Source: Globodera rostochiensis (lineage: Eukaryota > Nematoda > Chromadorea > Rhabditida > Heteroderidae). From it: a stretch of DNA of 64,000 nucleotides. A program made the translations under genes and the position numbers. Below, in pieces: positions 53,801 to 64,000 of the stretch. The DNA is taken from positions 894,001 through 958,000 of the forward strand of contig JAEVLN010000014.1 in NCBI GenBank assembly GCA_018350325.1, in the 5' to 3' direction. The notes beneath the pieces were generated by a model. That model saw nothing but the letters and a program-made list of their open reading frames with translations, was not told where the DNA came from and did no database searches. Position 1 is the first letter of the stretch; every line of letters begins with the position of its first letter.

Positions 53801-54444
53801 GCGCTGCTTCAGCTGATTTTGGTTGTTCAGCAGCATTGGCACCTCCGTATGCAGCGGGCGGTGACTGTGCAGCTGGCGCCGGTGCTTCTTGAGAGGAGTG
53901 TGAAGCAGGAGCCACTGCTGTTTGCTGACCTGCGGCTGGTGAAGGTGCTGCTTCGGCAGGCTTTGATTCGCCGGTGTTGGCTGCTCCACTGTATGGTGCT
54001 GGCGCTGCTTGCGCTGGTGCCGGTTGTGCTACAGGTGATGCTTCAGCAGCCGGTTGTTGTTGTTGTGTTGCAGCTGGTGCAGGTTGCGCCTGCGCTCCCC
54101 CGGACGGCGTGTTCGTGTTTGGCTGAGCGCCTCCAGATTGCGCTTTGTCCGGCTGGCTCACTGGGTTGGGCTGCTGGACCGGCACATTCGGACTGTTTGC
54201 AGTCTCAGCGGATGCCGCGTGCTGCGGGCCAGAGGGCACCACCGGTTCATCTCCGTACGCATTCTGTTGGCTAGCGCGCTTCACAACTAGAAAAATTATC
54301 AAAATTTCAAAATTTGATTTTACAAATATGTATTTAAGAATTCTTTAAATAAAGAACTTTTTTGCTTTTTCGACCTGCTCTGGATTGCACATCGACAGCG
54401 AGCAGTACACCGAGCAGAAGTATGGCCACAAATTTGCAGTCCAT
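50809..54444 (-). CDS. Secreted Ala/Pro/Gln-rich repeat protein
   Basis: Five exons, complement(join(50809..52395,52452..52622,52677..52766,52815..54286,54375..54444)), sum to 1130 codons in frame (1129 residues). Exon 1 encodes a signal peptide (FVAILLLGVLLAVDVQS), followed by a dibasic VVKR that may be a processing site. The rest is built of degenerate repeats such as QQPAEAAPAYPGAQ, KPAEAAPAQPA and PAAYGGANAAEQPKPAEAAP; cysteine is essentially absent after the signal, and no globular domain was recognised. Exon 2 has tighter tandem copies (53030-53330 on the DNA) than exon 5. The end is TVPSGYSL. Exon 3 appears to use a GC donor (GAG followed by GCGCGT). A TATA box lies about 75 bases upstream. 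The likely roles are extracellular matrix, surface coat, egg matrix or gland secretion, all inferred from composition. Confidence 0.85.
53000..53640. repeat. Tandem coding repeats in the Ala/Pro/Gln-rich gene
   Basis: A unit of roughly 120 bp encoding QQQPAEAAPAYPGAQQQPAE-type blocks is repeated almost exactly at 53032-53146 and 53146-53260, with more divergent copies on both sides. A related but distinct repeat (about 200-270 bp, with AAYGGA words) fills exon 5 (50809-52395). Unequal exchange would be expected to change copy number. Confidence 0.85.
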
Positions 54445-54515
54445 GATTTGAAGAGCTTTTGAATAATTTTCGTTGAACGAATCTAAACCGTGGCCGATCA
54501 GCTCTGATCAGTTCT

Positions 54516-54523
54516 ATTTTATA
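54516..54523 (-). promoter_or_regulatory. TATA box of the Ala/Pro/Gln-rich secreted protein gene
   Basis: On the minus strand CCTATAAAATAG lies about 75 bases before the ATG at 54444, at a spacing that fits a core promoter with a short 5' UTR. Confidence 0.65.
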
Positions 54524-54544
54524 GGCCGCGCTTTCTGTTGTTAG

Positions 54545-57500
54545 CAACTTTCTTTGTGTTCACCAAAGGCGCTTGTTACAGCAAAATTGCGCACTTTTTG
54601 AAAAAGTTCAAGAGCAGCAGAACAAAATTTTTGAAAAAAATATTCTTGTAACGGACAAAGGATCCCAAAAAGACGGCGGACAAAGAATTAATTTGTGAGG
54701 AGGTTGTGAAAGTGATTAGAATGAATTGAAAGGGAAAAAGTGATGAAAGTGATCGGAGTTTTTGGGTATAAAAGCGTCGGCAACTGAATGCCCCGAGGGC
54801 ATTTCGGGGAACTGATCGCTTCCAGCAGAGCAGCAGCAAAAGCCACCGATCAGACACGTAGGCGGGGCAAATCGGCCCCTCGAGGGAAAAGGGGGAAGGC
54901 GAGTGAAACTTGGAATGACCGAATTCTCATCAAATTCTTAATTTTAATCAAGATTTTAAAATTAAGAGAATTATGAAAGCATTCCAAAATTGTTGAGACT
55001 GATCAGCCCTCACTTTTTGAGTGCTGAATTTGGGTGCATTGTGCGCGAAAAACGAGTTGCCCAACCGCAGCAGCACACCGCGGGTTGGCCCGACCGTTTA
55101 TGCTGCAGTTCCATGCACTCGGATTTGATTTGAATGATTCTGATCTGATTGATACCTTTCCCCCGCCCCCAACCCCTTAAGGGATATTCCATGGACTGGT
55201 TGTGCTTGTTGTGCTAGGCGGTTGTTTTTGCTTTTTGCGTTATCGTCCCAATCCAAAAGCATTCCCACAACAACACTTCGCCCTCCAAGCAACCGGTCAA
55301 AGTCAAAAGCATCACCTTCACACTTCACGTCACCTCAGTCCCAGAAAGCGGCTAATGCAAAGTGATCGATGGAACTGGATTTGGGTGATGATGATTATTT
55401 GGGACGACGGATTCTTTCACCGCCGCCCATCCCATGACGGACGGACGGAGGAGGACAAAGACTAAAAGGTGTTGATTTGATGGCTCACCTGCTGCTCCTG
55501 CCAGCCGCTGATGCAACTGACGAAGACGGGCGGTGGCGGTGGCCACAGTCCGTCCCCCCCCCCGTGGCCCCCTGACGGACGGACGGACTGACCGACGACC
55601 ACCGACTGAATGACGGCTTGACTGGTGGGGTTATGCAGGATTTCGAGGCCATTTATCCTACCACTCCGTCCCATTCATCAAAACACATTTCTCTCCCCCG
55701 GGGGGGGGGCGTTTGGTGTGTGCTATAACCCCGGAGGGGGACAATGGCGGAAGAGATGAATTGGATCAGATTGGGGGGGGGGGGAGGGGATGTGTGGTTG
55801 GGTTGAATGCAAAATGAAATGAATGAATAAAGAATTTTTGCATCTTTTGTACCGAGGAATTAGCAATGAATGAATATGGGTACGGATTTGTACGAATGTG
55901 TGGGAAACTTTTGCGAACGGACCGCTTTATATGGAGCTGAGGGCGACCCCGAGCTTTTTTATTTGGGCTAACCCCCCCGGCGATCAGCTGCTGGTCGACC
56001 TAGATCAGACCAGAAGCCGGGGGATCAAAGAACGCCCCCCTCTCTCTCCCAACCGATCAAATCGGTCCTTTCCGTCCGTTCGTTCGTTTGGGCGGGCGGG
56101 CGGGAGGCAATTGAAGCTAATTTACGATGGCAGCGGTGGGTGGAAGAGAATGGGCGGGACGGGACGGATTCGCCCGCCTCCGTTCGTCACATCATCGGCG
56201 GAATGCCAAAGCTTGAATGGGTGAGGCGGAACAGAGGAGGGCAGCAGATGAACATCCTCCCCCCCCCCCAATCATCGGTGATCACCGCGATCAGTCCGAT
56301 CACCCCACCAGGGCACGTTTTTGATGAATGGAAAGCCCGTGGCATTTGTCTTAATCACATATTAGCATTCCATTCCATTCCATATTCCGTTTTCTTCAAT
56401 CCATTAAATGATGGAAAATCTGGATCAGCGGTGGAACACAGAAGAGGAGCGGAGCATCATCCTGATCACCCATCAACATGATCAGTCCGATCACAGCGCC
56501 CCAGGGCACAGAGAAAGGATACCCCAAAGGCATTTCATCGCGTTGCTGCTTTTTGTTTTTCAACAATTTTCAGTGAATTTTGACCGTCCAATTGACCGAC
56601 AAAATACACATTACTTCGTCACCGCCCAAAATGTAGCCCAAAAGTTTTAAATCACCTCCATTATTCCTCCGGTGTACGAATGAATGGGTGACCTTTGCTG
56701 ATCAGCTGAGGGGGATTGGTTATCTCTGATCTAATTATAGCCTTTGAAATGCGGGCACATAGTCCGATTGATTTGATGGGGTTGAGTAACCAGAGTGACC
56801 TGATTGGTTGGAAAGTCGCCGAAGGCAAAAACGGATCTAAAGAAGCCCCTAAGGGGGAATAATGCGTAATGATCAAAATGGAAGATAAAAATAATTGAAA
56901 AATCGGAATCGCCGGAGGCGCAAAGGTAAAACGCGCAAATTCTCCGATCCGGAAATGGGATTAATTAATTATTGTGATTAAACAAATGCATTTGCACTTT
57001 TCTGTTCTAAGCCTCGCCACCTTAAAATTTTGATTTTTCAATTTTCCAATGATTGAAAAAACTTTACCATTTTTATTTTGAATTTTCACCTAAGCAAGCG
57101 TTCAATTATTTTTTTTGGAAACCGACAAACTTAAAATTAATTAAATATCTAAAAGTTTTTCTAAAATTGTAAGTAAATAAAAAGTTCAAAAAAGTTACGG
57201 CCAAAGTAAAAGCGCAAAAATAGCCACTTTTTTGCATTATCTGGCCATGATTATTGGCGTCTTCCAAATGTTTGCTTTCATTTGGTATGATTTCAACAAA
57301 ATTGGTTTTGTCTGTAATGAACATGGCGCCATCGTTTTGATTAAAAGCGCAAGTTTTATACTTTTTGAATAAAAAATGTGCCGCGGGCTAAAATCTCCAC
57401 TTTTGCCGAAGGACACATTTCCGTTTCACCTCCGCTTCCGATGCCTTCCCCTCCAATAATCGGTTTCGCCATTTACACCAATTCGCCCATCGCCCACAAA

Positions 57501-59300
57501 ATGTATGTGCGGGGGGGGGGGTGACCCTTCCGGGGGGGGGGGGGGGGCACTCTCTCCGAATTTGGCCCCTCGGGGGGGGGAGGGGAATTTCTCCGCCAAA
57601 GGTGCGCAAACTCTTCCCCCACACATTCATCGAATCGTTGCACAACAATTGTTGAGACGGGGAGAAGAAAAAGATGGAGCCCCACAGAAGGGCTTTTGCA
57701 ATATGTTTGATTGGACTTTGGACGGACGATGAAGGGGAGGGGGGGGGGGAGGGGGGGGGAGGAGGGGGGGGGGGTTGAGAATAAGCAAAACGGAGGGGAT
57801 GTGAAGCTGAGAATGAATCGCGCGGGCGGAAGAAGCACTTTTCGTGTAAGGAAAAGGACCAAAAAACATCCGAAAAGAGAAAGGGACGAAAGAAAGTTGT
57901 CAAAACAAACAAACAAAAATATAATAAATGAATTTGGAAGGTTTTTGATCGATCACTGATGTTTTGTAGCTTTATTATGGCAAGATTGAGCAAAGAGAAT
58001 TGATCTGATCTGATCCAAGTCCAGATCAGTGAGTGCTCTGTTCAAGATGATCTGCAGTTGCTTTGGAGCTATTCATTTTCGTGCTTAAACCTAAGCAAGA
58101 AAACGATCTGTTCTCTGATTAAATCAGACAACGGACACTAACTCAGCTTTTGAAGGTGAAAGGGTAAACCCGATCATAATCAAAAACCTTTAATTCCGAT
58201 CATTTCTTAAGGGAACAAATTTTTGCAATTTCCCATTCAACATTTTTTTGTATCCATAATATTTAAATTTTCTCCAATTTTATGTTTTGATTGATCACAA
58301 ATCAACACTATCAATCACATCCCTACCCTCTGATCAGTCAACTCCAATTACATTCAACAAACATCCAATTGAAGGTCGTCCCCTGCGGCGCTCGACGATC
58401 ACCAAATTTCCCCCCTTTTTTCATTGTCTTGTGACCACACCACTTTTTACCCCACAGTGTTTTTGCGCGCGATTGGAATTGGGGTAAATCGGGTACACAA
58501 AAAAGCGGGCAGAATGACCACCGATCAGCGACCGATCGGTCGGTCGGTCGACCATTGGTCCGATTGCTTTCACGTGATTTCCCTTGCGTTGGTCACGTGA
58601 TCGAGATCAGCTGCCAGCAGCCCAATGGGCAGGCGGGCGGCGGCACTCAGCTGCCGGATTGCTGGAGGAGATCCGGTTCAGCGTGTACTCGACAGCGAGC
58701 GCATGGATTTGAACGGCCGGCGGCACACATTGTGTGACTGACCAGAATAGCGGCGATATTTTGATGATCTGTTGGGGGGGGGCACAATGACGATCGTCGT
58801 CGTCAACACCGTTTTTTTTGGGTTAATTTGCCCTCCAGGGATGCGGTGGTCAGAGCACCCAAAATGCCTTCATTCATTCATTTATTCGTCGGGGTGCGCG
58901 GGAAATGCCCCAGATTTACGCCCGAGAACGGGCGGGCGGAATGAGTGCTTTTCGGGGAAAGCTTTTGGTAAAGAAACGGAAGAAAGAAAAAAGTCATTTA
59001 GCATTAAAAAAGATTTTGCTTTAAATAATGAAATTCAGTAATGAAGTGAAAGCATTTAAATACACAAAAAGCTTTGGGGTTTGGGACAATAAAATTAAAA
59101 TTTTGTTGAAATTTCAATTCAAATTTTATTTCTATATTCGGCCGTTATTCAAAATTGAGAAGAAACATTGAACAAACTTTTTGTTTTTGTTAAATTGAGC
59201 AACGCAAATAAAAGAATTTCAATTATTGCGCTTATAAATTGTTGAGGTAATTTTGAAGGTTTGAAATGATCGCGGATCGATCGGTGTGCAGCTGATCTGA
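54545..59300. other. Intergenic, 4.8 kb without a supported gene
   Basis: ORFs such as 55202-55465, 56140-56481 and 57388-57993 overlap G/C runs and lack homology or splice context. G-rich tracts occur at 55776-55787, 57527-57548 and 57736-57773. A possible terminal-exon-like stretch at 58612-58712 (LLEEIRFSVYSTASAW) could not be connected to anything. GATCAG/TGATC words are frequent at 56270-56500 and 57950-58160. Confidence 0.4.
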
Positions 59301-60320
59301 TCAGACGGTGAACGAGTTTCGGCGCTGTCGATGTTCACCACGGCTTTGAGCGTGTCCATGCCAATCGTCGGATATTTCTGAAATATAATTTTTGTCCATA
59401 CAATACACCTTTCATTACTTACCGTAGTCGTCGTCCGTCAGCGGCGGCGTGTCTACCGGTGCGTCGTGCAAAATAGCCATAAGGTCGGCCTGTTGTAGGC
59501 TGTAGTCGTAGTGGTAGTGGTGGTGCTGCTGCTGCTGTTGGAACAGTTTGTCCAGCCCGGGCGTCCGATAAATTGGCGATTGGCTCAACTGATGGTATTG
59601 CGTGGCCATGTCAGGCCATGAGGACAGAAAGAAGTCGGCCGACGTGGCAGCCATTGAAGGCCGCGCGGACCAACGACGGGCCGTCGACGACGTGTCCAAC
59701 GCCAGCGCAACAATGATCACACCTTGAAGAGGACAATCCAAACTTCGTTGAAATGATCTAATCCCGATCATATTTTTGTCCCCGAAAAAAACTCACAACA
59801 AATTGCAGTGATCAGAATGGCAATGGACAGCAGTGACACTAACAGCACGATGGCCACGTTCAGCGTCATCTCGGCACCGGACGTGCCGCCGCCGCCGCCT
59901 ATTGCCGGAGGGAAGCGCGGGAACCGTAACATTAGTGCCGGCGCCATTTCCGCCGACGACGCGCCATCCAGCCGACTGGCCGGCGCCGTGTCGTCCGCCG
60001 AAGCGGCACCCGCCAACAGAAGACGACGGATCTCGTGGTCTGAAGGTGAACAGACAATGGCACTTTTGGCGGGGGGGGGGGGAGATTTACGGATTTCATT
60101 AATTACCCTCATTAGTCGGCAACTCCTGCCGGTTCTGCTTTTGCTCGGCCGACTTCGATGATGCGGCGGCGTCAGCAGCGTTACCACCGTAACCCGGGGC
60201 TGCATACCAACCTACCGTAGTGCTGCTGCTGCGTTTCACACTGTGCCGTTGGATGGCCAACACGATGAGGAATGCGGTCAACACGGTGCCGAGCAGAGCA
60301 CAGCGGAACAGAAATCGCAT
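59301..60320 (-). CDS. Orphan membrane protein, 277 residues
   Basis: Four exons, complement(join(59301..59377,59423..59722,59797..60039,60107..60320)), join in phase to 278 codons. The N-terminus has a hydrophobic segment (CALLGTVLTAFLIVLAI, residues 8-24) acting as signal anchor or signal peptide. A low-complexity Ala/Ser stretch follows, then a second strong transmembrane segment (NVAIVLLVSLLSIAILITAI, near residue 135) interrupted by an intron at its Cys. The C-terminal part is polar with Gln/His runs and the phrase DTPPLTDDDYEISDDW. No family was recognised. If the first segment is cleaved, it is a type I membrane protein with an acidic tail. All introns are GT-AG. Confidence 0.72.
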
Positions 60321-62608
60321 CCACCAACGGCATTCAAAATGTTTTCAACGTGGGGACGGCACACACTCAGTGGAACCAAATTAAATGTCTAAAATTTGAA
60401 AAAAAAAAATATTCTTTATTAAATTTAACGTTTCGTATATTCAAATAATTAATGTGAGAATTTATGCCAACGCCGCCGGGGGGAGGGGCACAAATCGCAA
60501 AAATTCTGTTTGAGGATGGTGCGTGAGAATGGCGCATTAATGGAACGGACGGCACGGCACGAGAGCAACAAATAATTTAATTATATTCACAAAAAGTGAT
60601 ATGAAATATTGCAAAAAAATGTAATGCAATAAAATGGACAGCTGTCACGAATAGCGCAGCGGCTGTCAGCACCGATTTTTCAAAAACCATAATTTAATTT
60701 AAAAATGCAAATATGAGCAAGAGCCCAAAAATAGGTAAAAGCCCGGGTAGCACAAGGCCCTCCGGGCTCGGACGGAGTGCCAAAAACTGAAAATTTGTCT
60801 TAGAAATTGGCCATATTTGCCTAATGGATTAGCCCTTGGGGAAGGGGGACGGCATTCATAGTCCATTAGGGAGGCCAATGATGCATAAAATAGGCGGGGG
60901 GGGGGCTGGAGAATGGCCAACTCTGGTGGCACCAATTCAGTCCAAAATCGTTAAGCCATTCATTCAACACTTTGTAAGCATGTCAAATGTCCTTCGGCAC
61001 GCTTTTTAAAGGGGGGACAGAATGCCAAAGAGAAAAAAAGATTTAAATTTCATTAAATTTTAATTTGTTTCGGCCATTACCCCGAGGCAAAGCTCCGAAA
61101 TTCTTTTTGCCGAGATAAAGGGAATTAAAAAATATATAAACATTTAGCTGCCAAAAATTTCAAATTATTTTTGCCGAACTTTTTCACTCAAATTTTCTTT
61201 TTTAAACATCGATTTTTGTCGTCAATGTCTCCTACCAAAAGTCAAAATTCAAAAAACGCGTCGTCCTTTGGTTGGACGGACGGACGGACACATTTTTGTA
61301 AACCCAAATAATAATTTATTAATTAATTATGATGAAAAAGTGCACGATAATGATCAACACCAGCATCTGCAGCATCAGCACAGTCGTCCAATTTGGGACA
61401 AAACGTGTGAAAAAATGATTATTATTGATGATGGGGGCACAAGGACATCGCTCCGGGGGCAAACCCAGCCAACCGGTTTGGACGACAATTTTTTGCGCGT
61501 TTGGAAAGAGACCAAAAACCAAAAATATCGATGAAAGCGCCGAGGGCAATTCGAATGGAAGTTGCACAAAGCAGCCGGGCATTTTTATTAACAAGCGGCC
61601 GGCATTTGTCGATGGCGGACAAATTGCAATGTGAATTTAAGCCTATCAAATCGAAATTCCGGCGCAAAAAACTTCCGGATTCGGAAACCGTAAGTCGCAA
61701 GCACTTCGGACGTAGGGAAAATTGGGCACCGGCGAAAAATTGGGCACTAATAATGCCAAAAACCGGAAAATTGGGGGATTCATTCTTGATTCATACAATT
61801 TCTTAAATTTGTCTCCGTCCCCGGAGGGGGGGGGGGGGAGGTGAAGGGGTGGGAGGTAAAAAATGGGGACTTTCGAATGAGAAAGTGAAGTGTGATGGAT
61901 TGGGGGTGTCGGAAGGGGGGGGGGGGAGCTATCCATTTTGCCGGGGGGGGGGCTATCCATTTTGCCCGAGACAAAATTGACATGTCCTCGGGGGGAAAAT
62001 GTGCCAAAAGCGAACAACACAATCAACCGGTCCCTGGGGGAATAAAGTGAGGGAATATGGAAGAAAAATGGCAAAAATTGGTCTCAGAAATCATTTTGGG
62101 AGATAAAAATGGCAAATTAGCCTCAAAAATTATTTTAGGGAATAAAAATTGCAAAATTTAGCCTCAGAAATAATATAAAAATCTAAAAAATGGCTATAAA
62201 GTTTTATTACGGAGTAAAAAATTTGATCAAACATTTGCGTTTAAAAAATATTTTGAGGGAATAAAATCGGATCAATTTGTGGCGGATCGAATTACCCCCC
62301 CCCCCGCCGAAAGTAACAACTGTTGCCCGCTGTGCGAACAATTCAAAAACAAATTTAAACCGGGGGGGGGGGGGTAAGATTGGCATTTCCAGCGGCACAT
62401 GTCAACCAATAATCAGCAGATTTTATGGAATATGAAAAAGGTGTGATTTTAAAAAAATCAAAAAATTATTCAAAATGCACAAAATGGAATAAAATAATCG
62501 AACAACAAACAAACTTAAATGAAAAGCAATTAGTTGTCTAATTTACATGCACTATCATAGCGTTTTTCGAGCTTCAATTTAATTTGTAATAATTAATTTT
62601 GTTTTAAC
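60321..62608. other. Intergenic, upstream of the orphan membrane protein
   Basis: No supported gene. G tracts occur at 60895-60905, 61826-61840 and 61915-61926, and G/C palindromes occur near 61820 and 61990. A degenerate repeat around 62050-62215 has units of about 55-60 bp containing CTCAGAAATNATTTTGGGA and GATAAAAATGGCAAA. Confidence 0.45.
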
Positions 62609-62783
62609 TAGGGTTGGACAAAACCGGATATTATCCGGGTCCCCCGGATACCGGATATCTCAAAAACACCCGGATACCGGTTCCGGATCCAGCATAATTT
62701 AGCTGTCATCGTTCAATACCGGATAATTTTTATCCAAAATTGTCCCATACCGGTTCCAGATTATCCGGGTTTGTCCAACCCTA
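62609..62783. mobile_element. hAT-type MITE, 175 bp
   Basis: The terminal inverted repeats are TAGGGTTGGACAAA and TTTGTCCAACCCTA, flanked by a perfect 8-bp target duplication GTTTTAAC (62601-62608 and 62784-62791). The interior is a near-palindrome of CCGGATA words. The TIR sequence starting TAGGG and the 8-bp duplication fit non-autonomous hAT elements. It has no coding capacity. Confidence 0.88.
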
Positions 62784-62985
62784 GTTTTAACCATCTCATG
62801 AGTTGAAATATTCATTTAAAAATTTGATACTTTTCAATTAACAAAAATGCCAAAAAAAAAGTCGCTTAAATGTGCACGTTTATCAAAATGGCGTGACAGG
62901 GAGGGGGCCAGCACCTATTCCGGGTTCAAAAACGCTCCCAAATATACACAAATTTAAAATTGTTGAAAGCAAAAAATGATTGGTG

Positions 62986-63403
62986 TCACCACCGTCCAAA
63001 GTACAACATGCACAAAAGGCTCCATTTTCGCATGGCCGCCCGCACATTGCCCTCCATCAAATCGCGCACGCCATCGGCACACACACAGCGAGTGACCAAC
63101 CGCCGCATTCGTCTTCCCACCAGATCGCCGACCATTTCAACCAGTCCGGCAAAAATCTTTCCGATCATCAGCACGCCCTTGGCCAACAGGTTGCCCATCT
63201 CCTGCATGCCGAACATGCGCAACCGACGACCTGCAACCATTTTGCCGTTCGTCTCCGCCCGAGCCGTGCCCATTACGGCACATCTTTTCATCTGCTGATG
63301 TGACAACACTCTGTCAGCCTGCCGATTTGATTTGGAATGGCCAATTTTATTTTAAATTGAAAACAAATTTAAATACCTCCGCAGAGGCCGGCATCTTACA
63401 CAT
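62986..63403 (-). CDS. Small basic Met/Arg/Gly-rich orphan protein
   Basis: Two exons, complement(join(62986..63318,63377..63403)), give 119 residues. The ATG at 63403 starts a 9-codon exon that ends GAG followed by GTATTT; the acceptor ATCGGCAG joins in phase 0. The protein is rich in Met, Arg and Gly (MKRCAVMGTARAETNGKMVA; MGNLLAKGVLMIGKIFAGLV) with a moderately hydrophobic middle that could be an amphipathic or membrane-associated helix. It has no recognised domain. The opposite strand is also open over the same region, so coding status is not certain. Confidence 0.5.
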
Positions 63404-64000
63404 CCCTATGAAGTCAGTATATGGCAAATTGTTAATTGTGATCTTTCAAATTGTCTAAAAAGTTGGTTTTCGAGAATTTATAAAATGCAAATTTCAAAAC
63501 GAGGAGAACGCATTCTGTTCTCCTTTTAAAAATTGATTGGGTTATTCAGCAATTTAGAATAAATGCGTCGATTAAAGGGAATGCAACGAATGCCAATGGC
63601 AATTGGTGGGACGGTGCACACATTCCTCTGCCTTCTTTTAAGTAACAAATACCTAAGAATTGGTGCATTCTCTCAATTTTGGGGTCAAAGGTCAACCTCG
63701 CCATTGTCCTGCAGCAACAAAACAACTTTGGCATATCGCGATGAAGTCCCCCGAAAACAAATGGACGAAAATCGATCAACGCAATTGTCCGGTTTCAACT
63801 CATTTTGCACCCACTTTTATTTAGACCATTTTTGTTGCGAATAGGTAAGTCAATTTCCCCGCTGTTCCATACTGTCAATTTAGGAAATATGCCATTCATT
63901 CATTTCATTTTTTGATTATTGCCATTATGCGAAGACAAATAAATTTTGTTGATTTCTGCCTTTGAAATTTGAATGCGTACGACCGCTGTCGGCGGTTGTA
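63404..64000. other. Window end; possible exon of a plus-strand gene
   Basis: A plus-strand ORF with an ATG at 63563 runs 93 codons to a TAG at 63842-63844, which coincides with a perfect donor sequence AG followed by GTAAGT at 63845. The coincidence could mean that another frame is a real exon continuing beyond the window, but I cannot decide the frame. Confidence 0.25.

Overview
The window is nuclear DNA from a nematode, most likely a plant-parasitic cyst nematode (Heterodera/Globodera type). The nematode call rests on two near-identical cuticle collagen genes and on many short GT-AG introns with long homologous exons. The narrower call is an inference, mainly from the unusually high share of GC-AG introns (about 9 of the 89 introns modelled here). 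Every exon boundary was read by eye from splice motifs, reading phase and family resemblance. Most multi-exon models close in frame from ATG to stop, but none has transcript support.

Layout. 2-1448 (-): an SLK/STE20-like kinase-only protein with a changed catalytic loop. 2716-8842 (-): a CNNM (ancient conserved domain) Mg2+ transporter. 11763-17000 (-): an hnRNP H/F-type RNA-binding protein with three qRRMs. 17001-21923: intergenic, with a terminal-inverted-repeat element carrying a FLYWCH-like ORF and many long G or C runs. 21924-42862 (+): a very large type IV (zeta/iota-like) diacylglycerol kinase gene in 39 exons. Its introns hold a tRNA-Lys(CTT) gene, a 60-bp tandem repeat, a tRNA-like repeat and a 37-bp minisatellite. 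43872-48910: a large inverted repeat whose arms each carry a 294-residue cuticle collagen gene, divergently transcribed from a 1.5-kb spacer. 49345-49986 (-): a small secreted cysteine-rich protein. 50809-54444 (-): a 1129-residue secreted Ala/Pro/Gln repeat protein. 59301-60320 (-): an orphan membrane protein. 62609-62783: a MITE with a perfect 8-bp target duplication. 62986-63403 (-): a small basic orphan protein.

The genes do not form an operon. Functional themes are signalling (pseudokinase-like protein, DGK), Mg2+ homeostasis (CNNM), RNA processing (hnRNP H/F) and an extracellular/secreted group at 44-54.5 kb (two collagens, a Cys-rich peptide and a repeat protein). Remaining intergenic DNA is AT-rich, broken by homopolymeric G/C tracts and short dispersed repeats.
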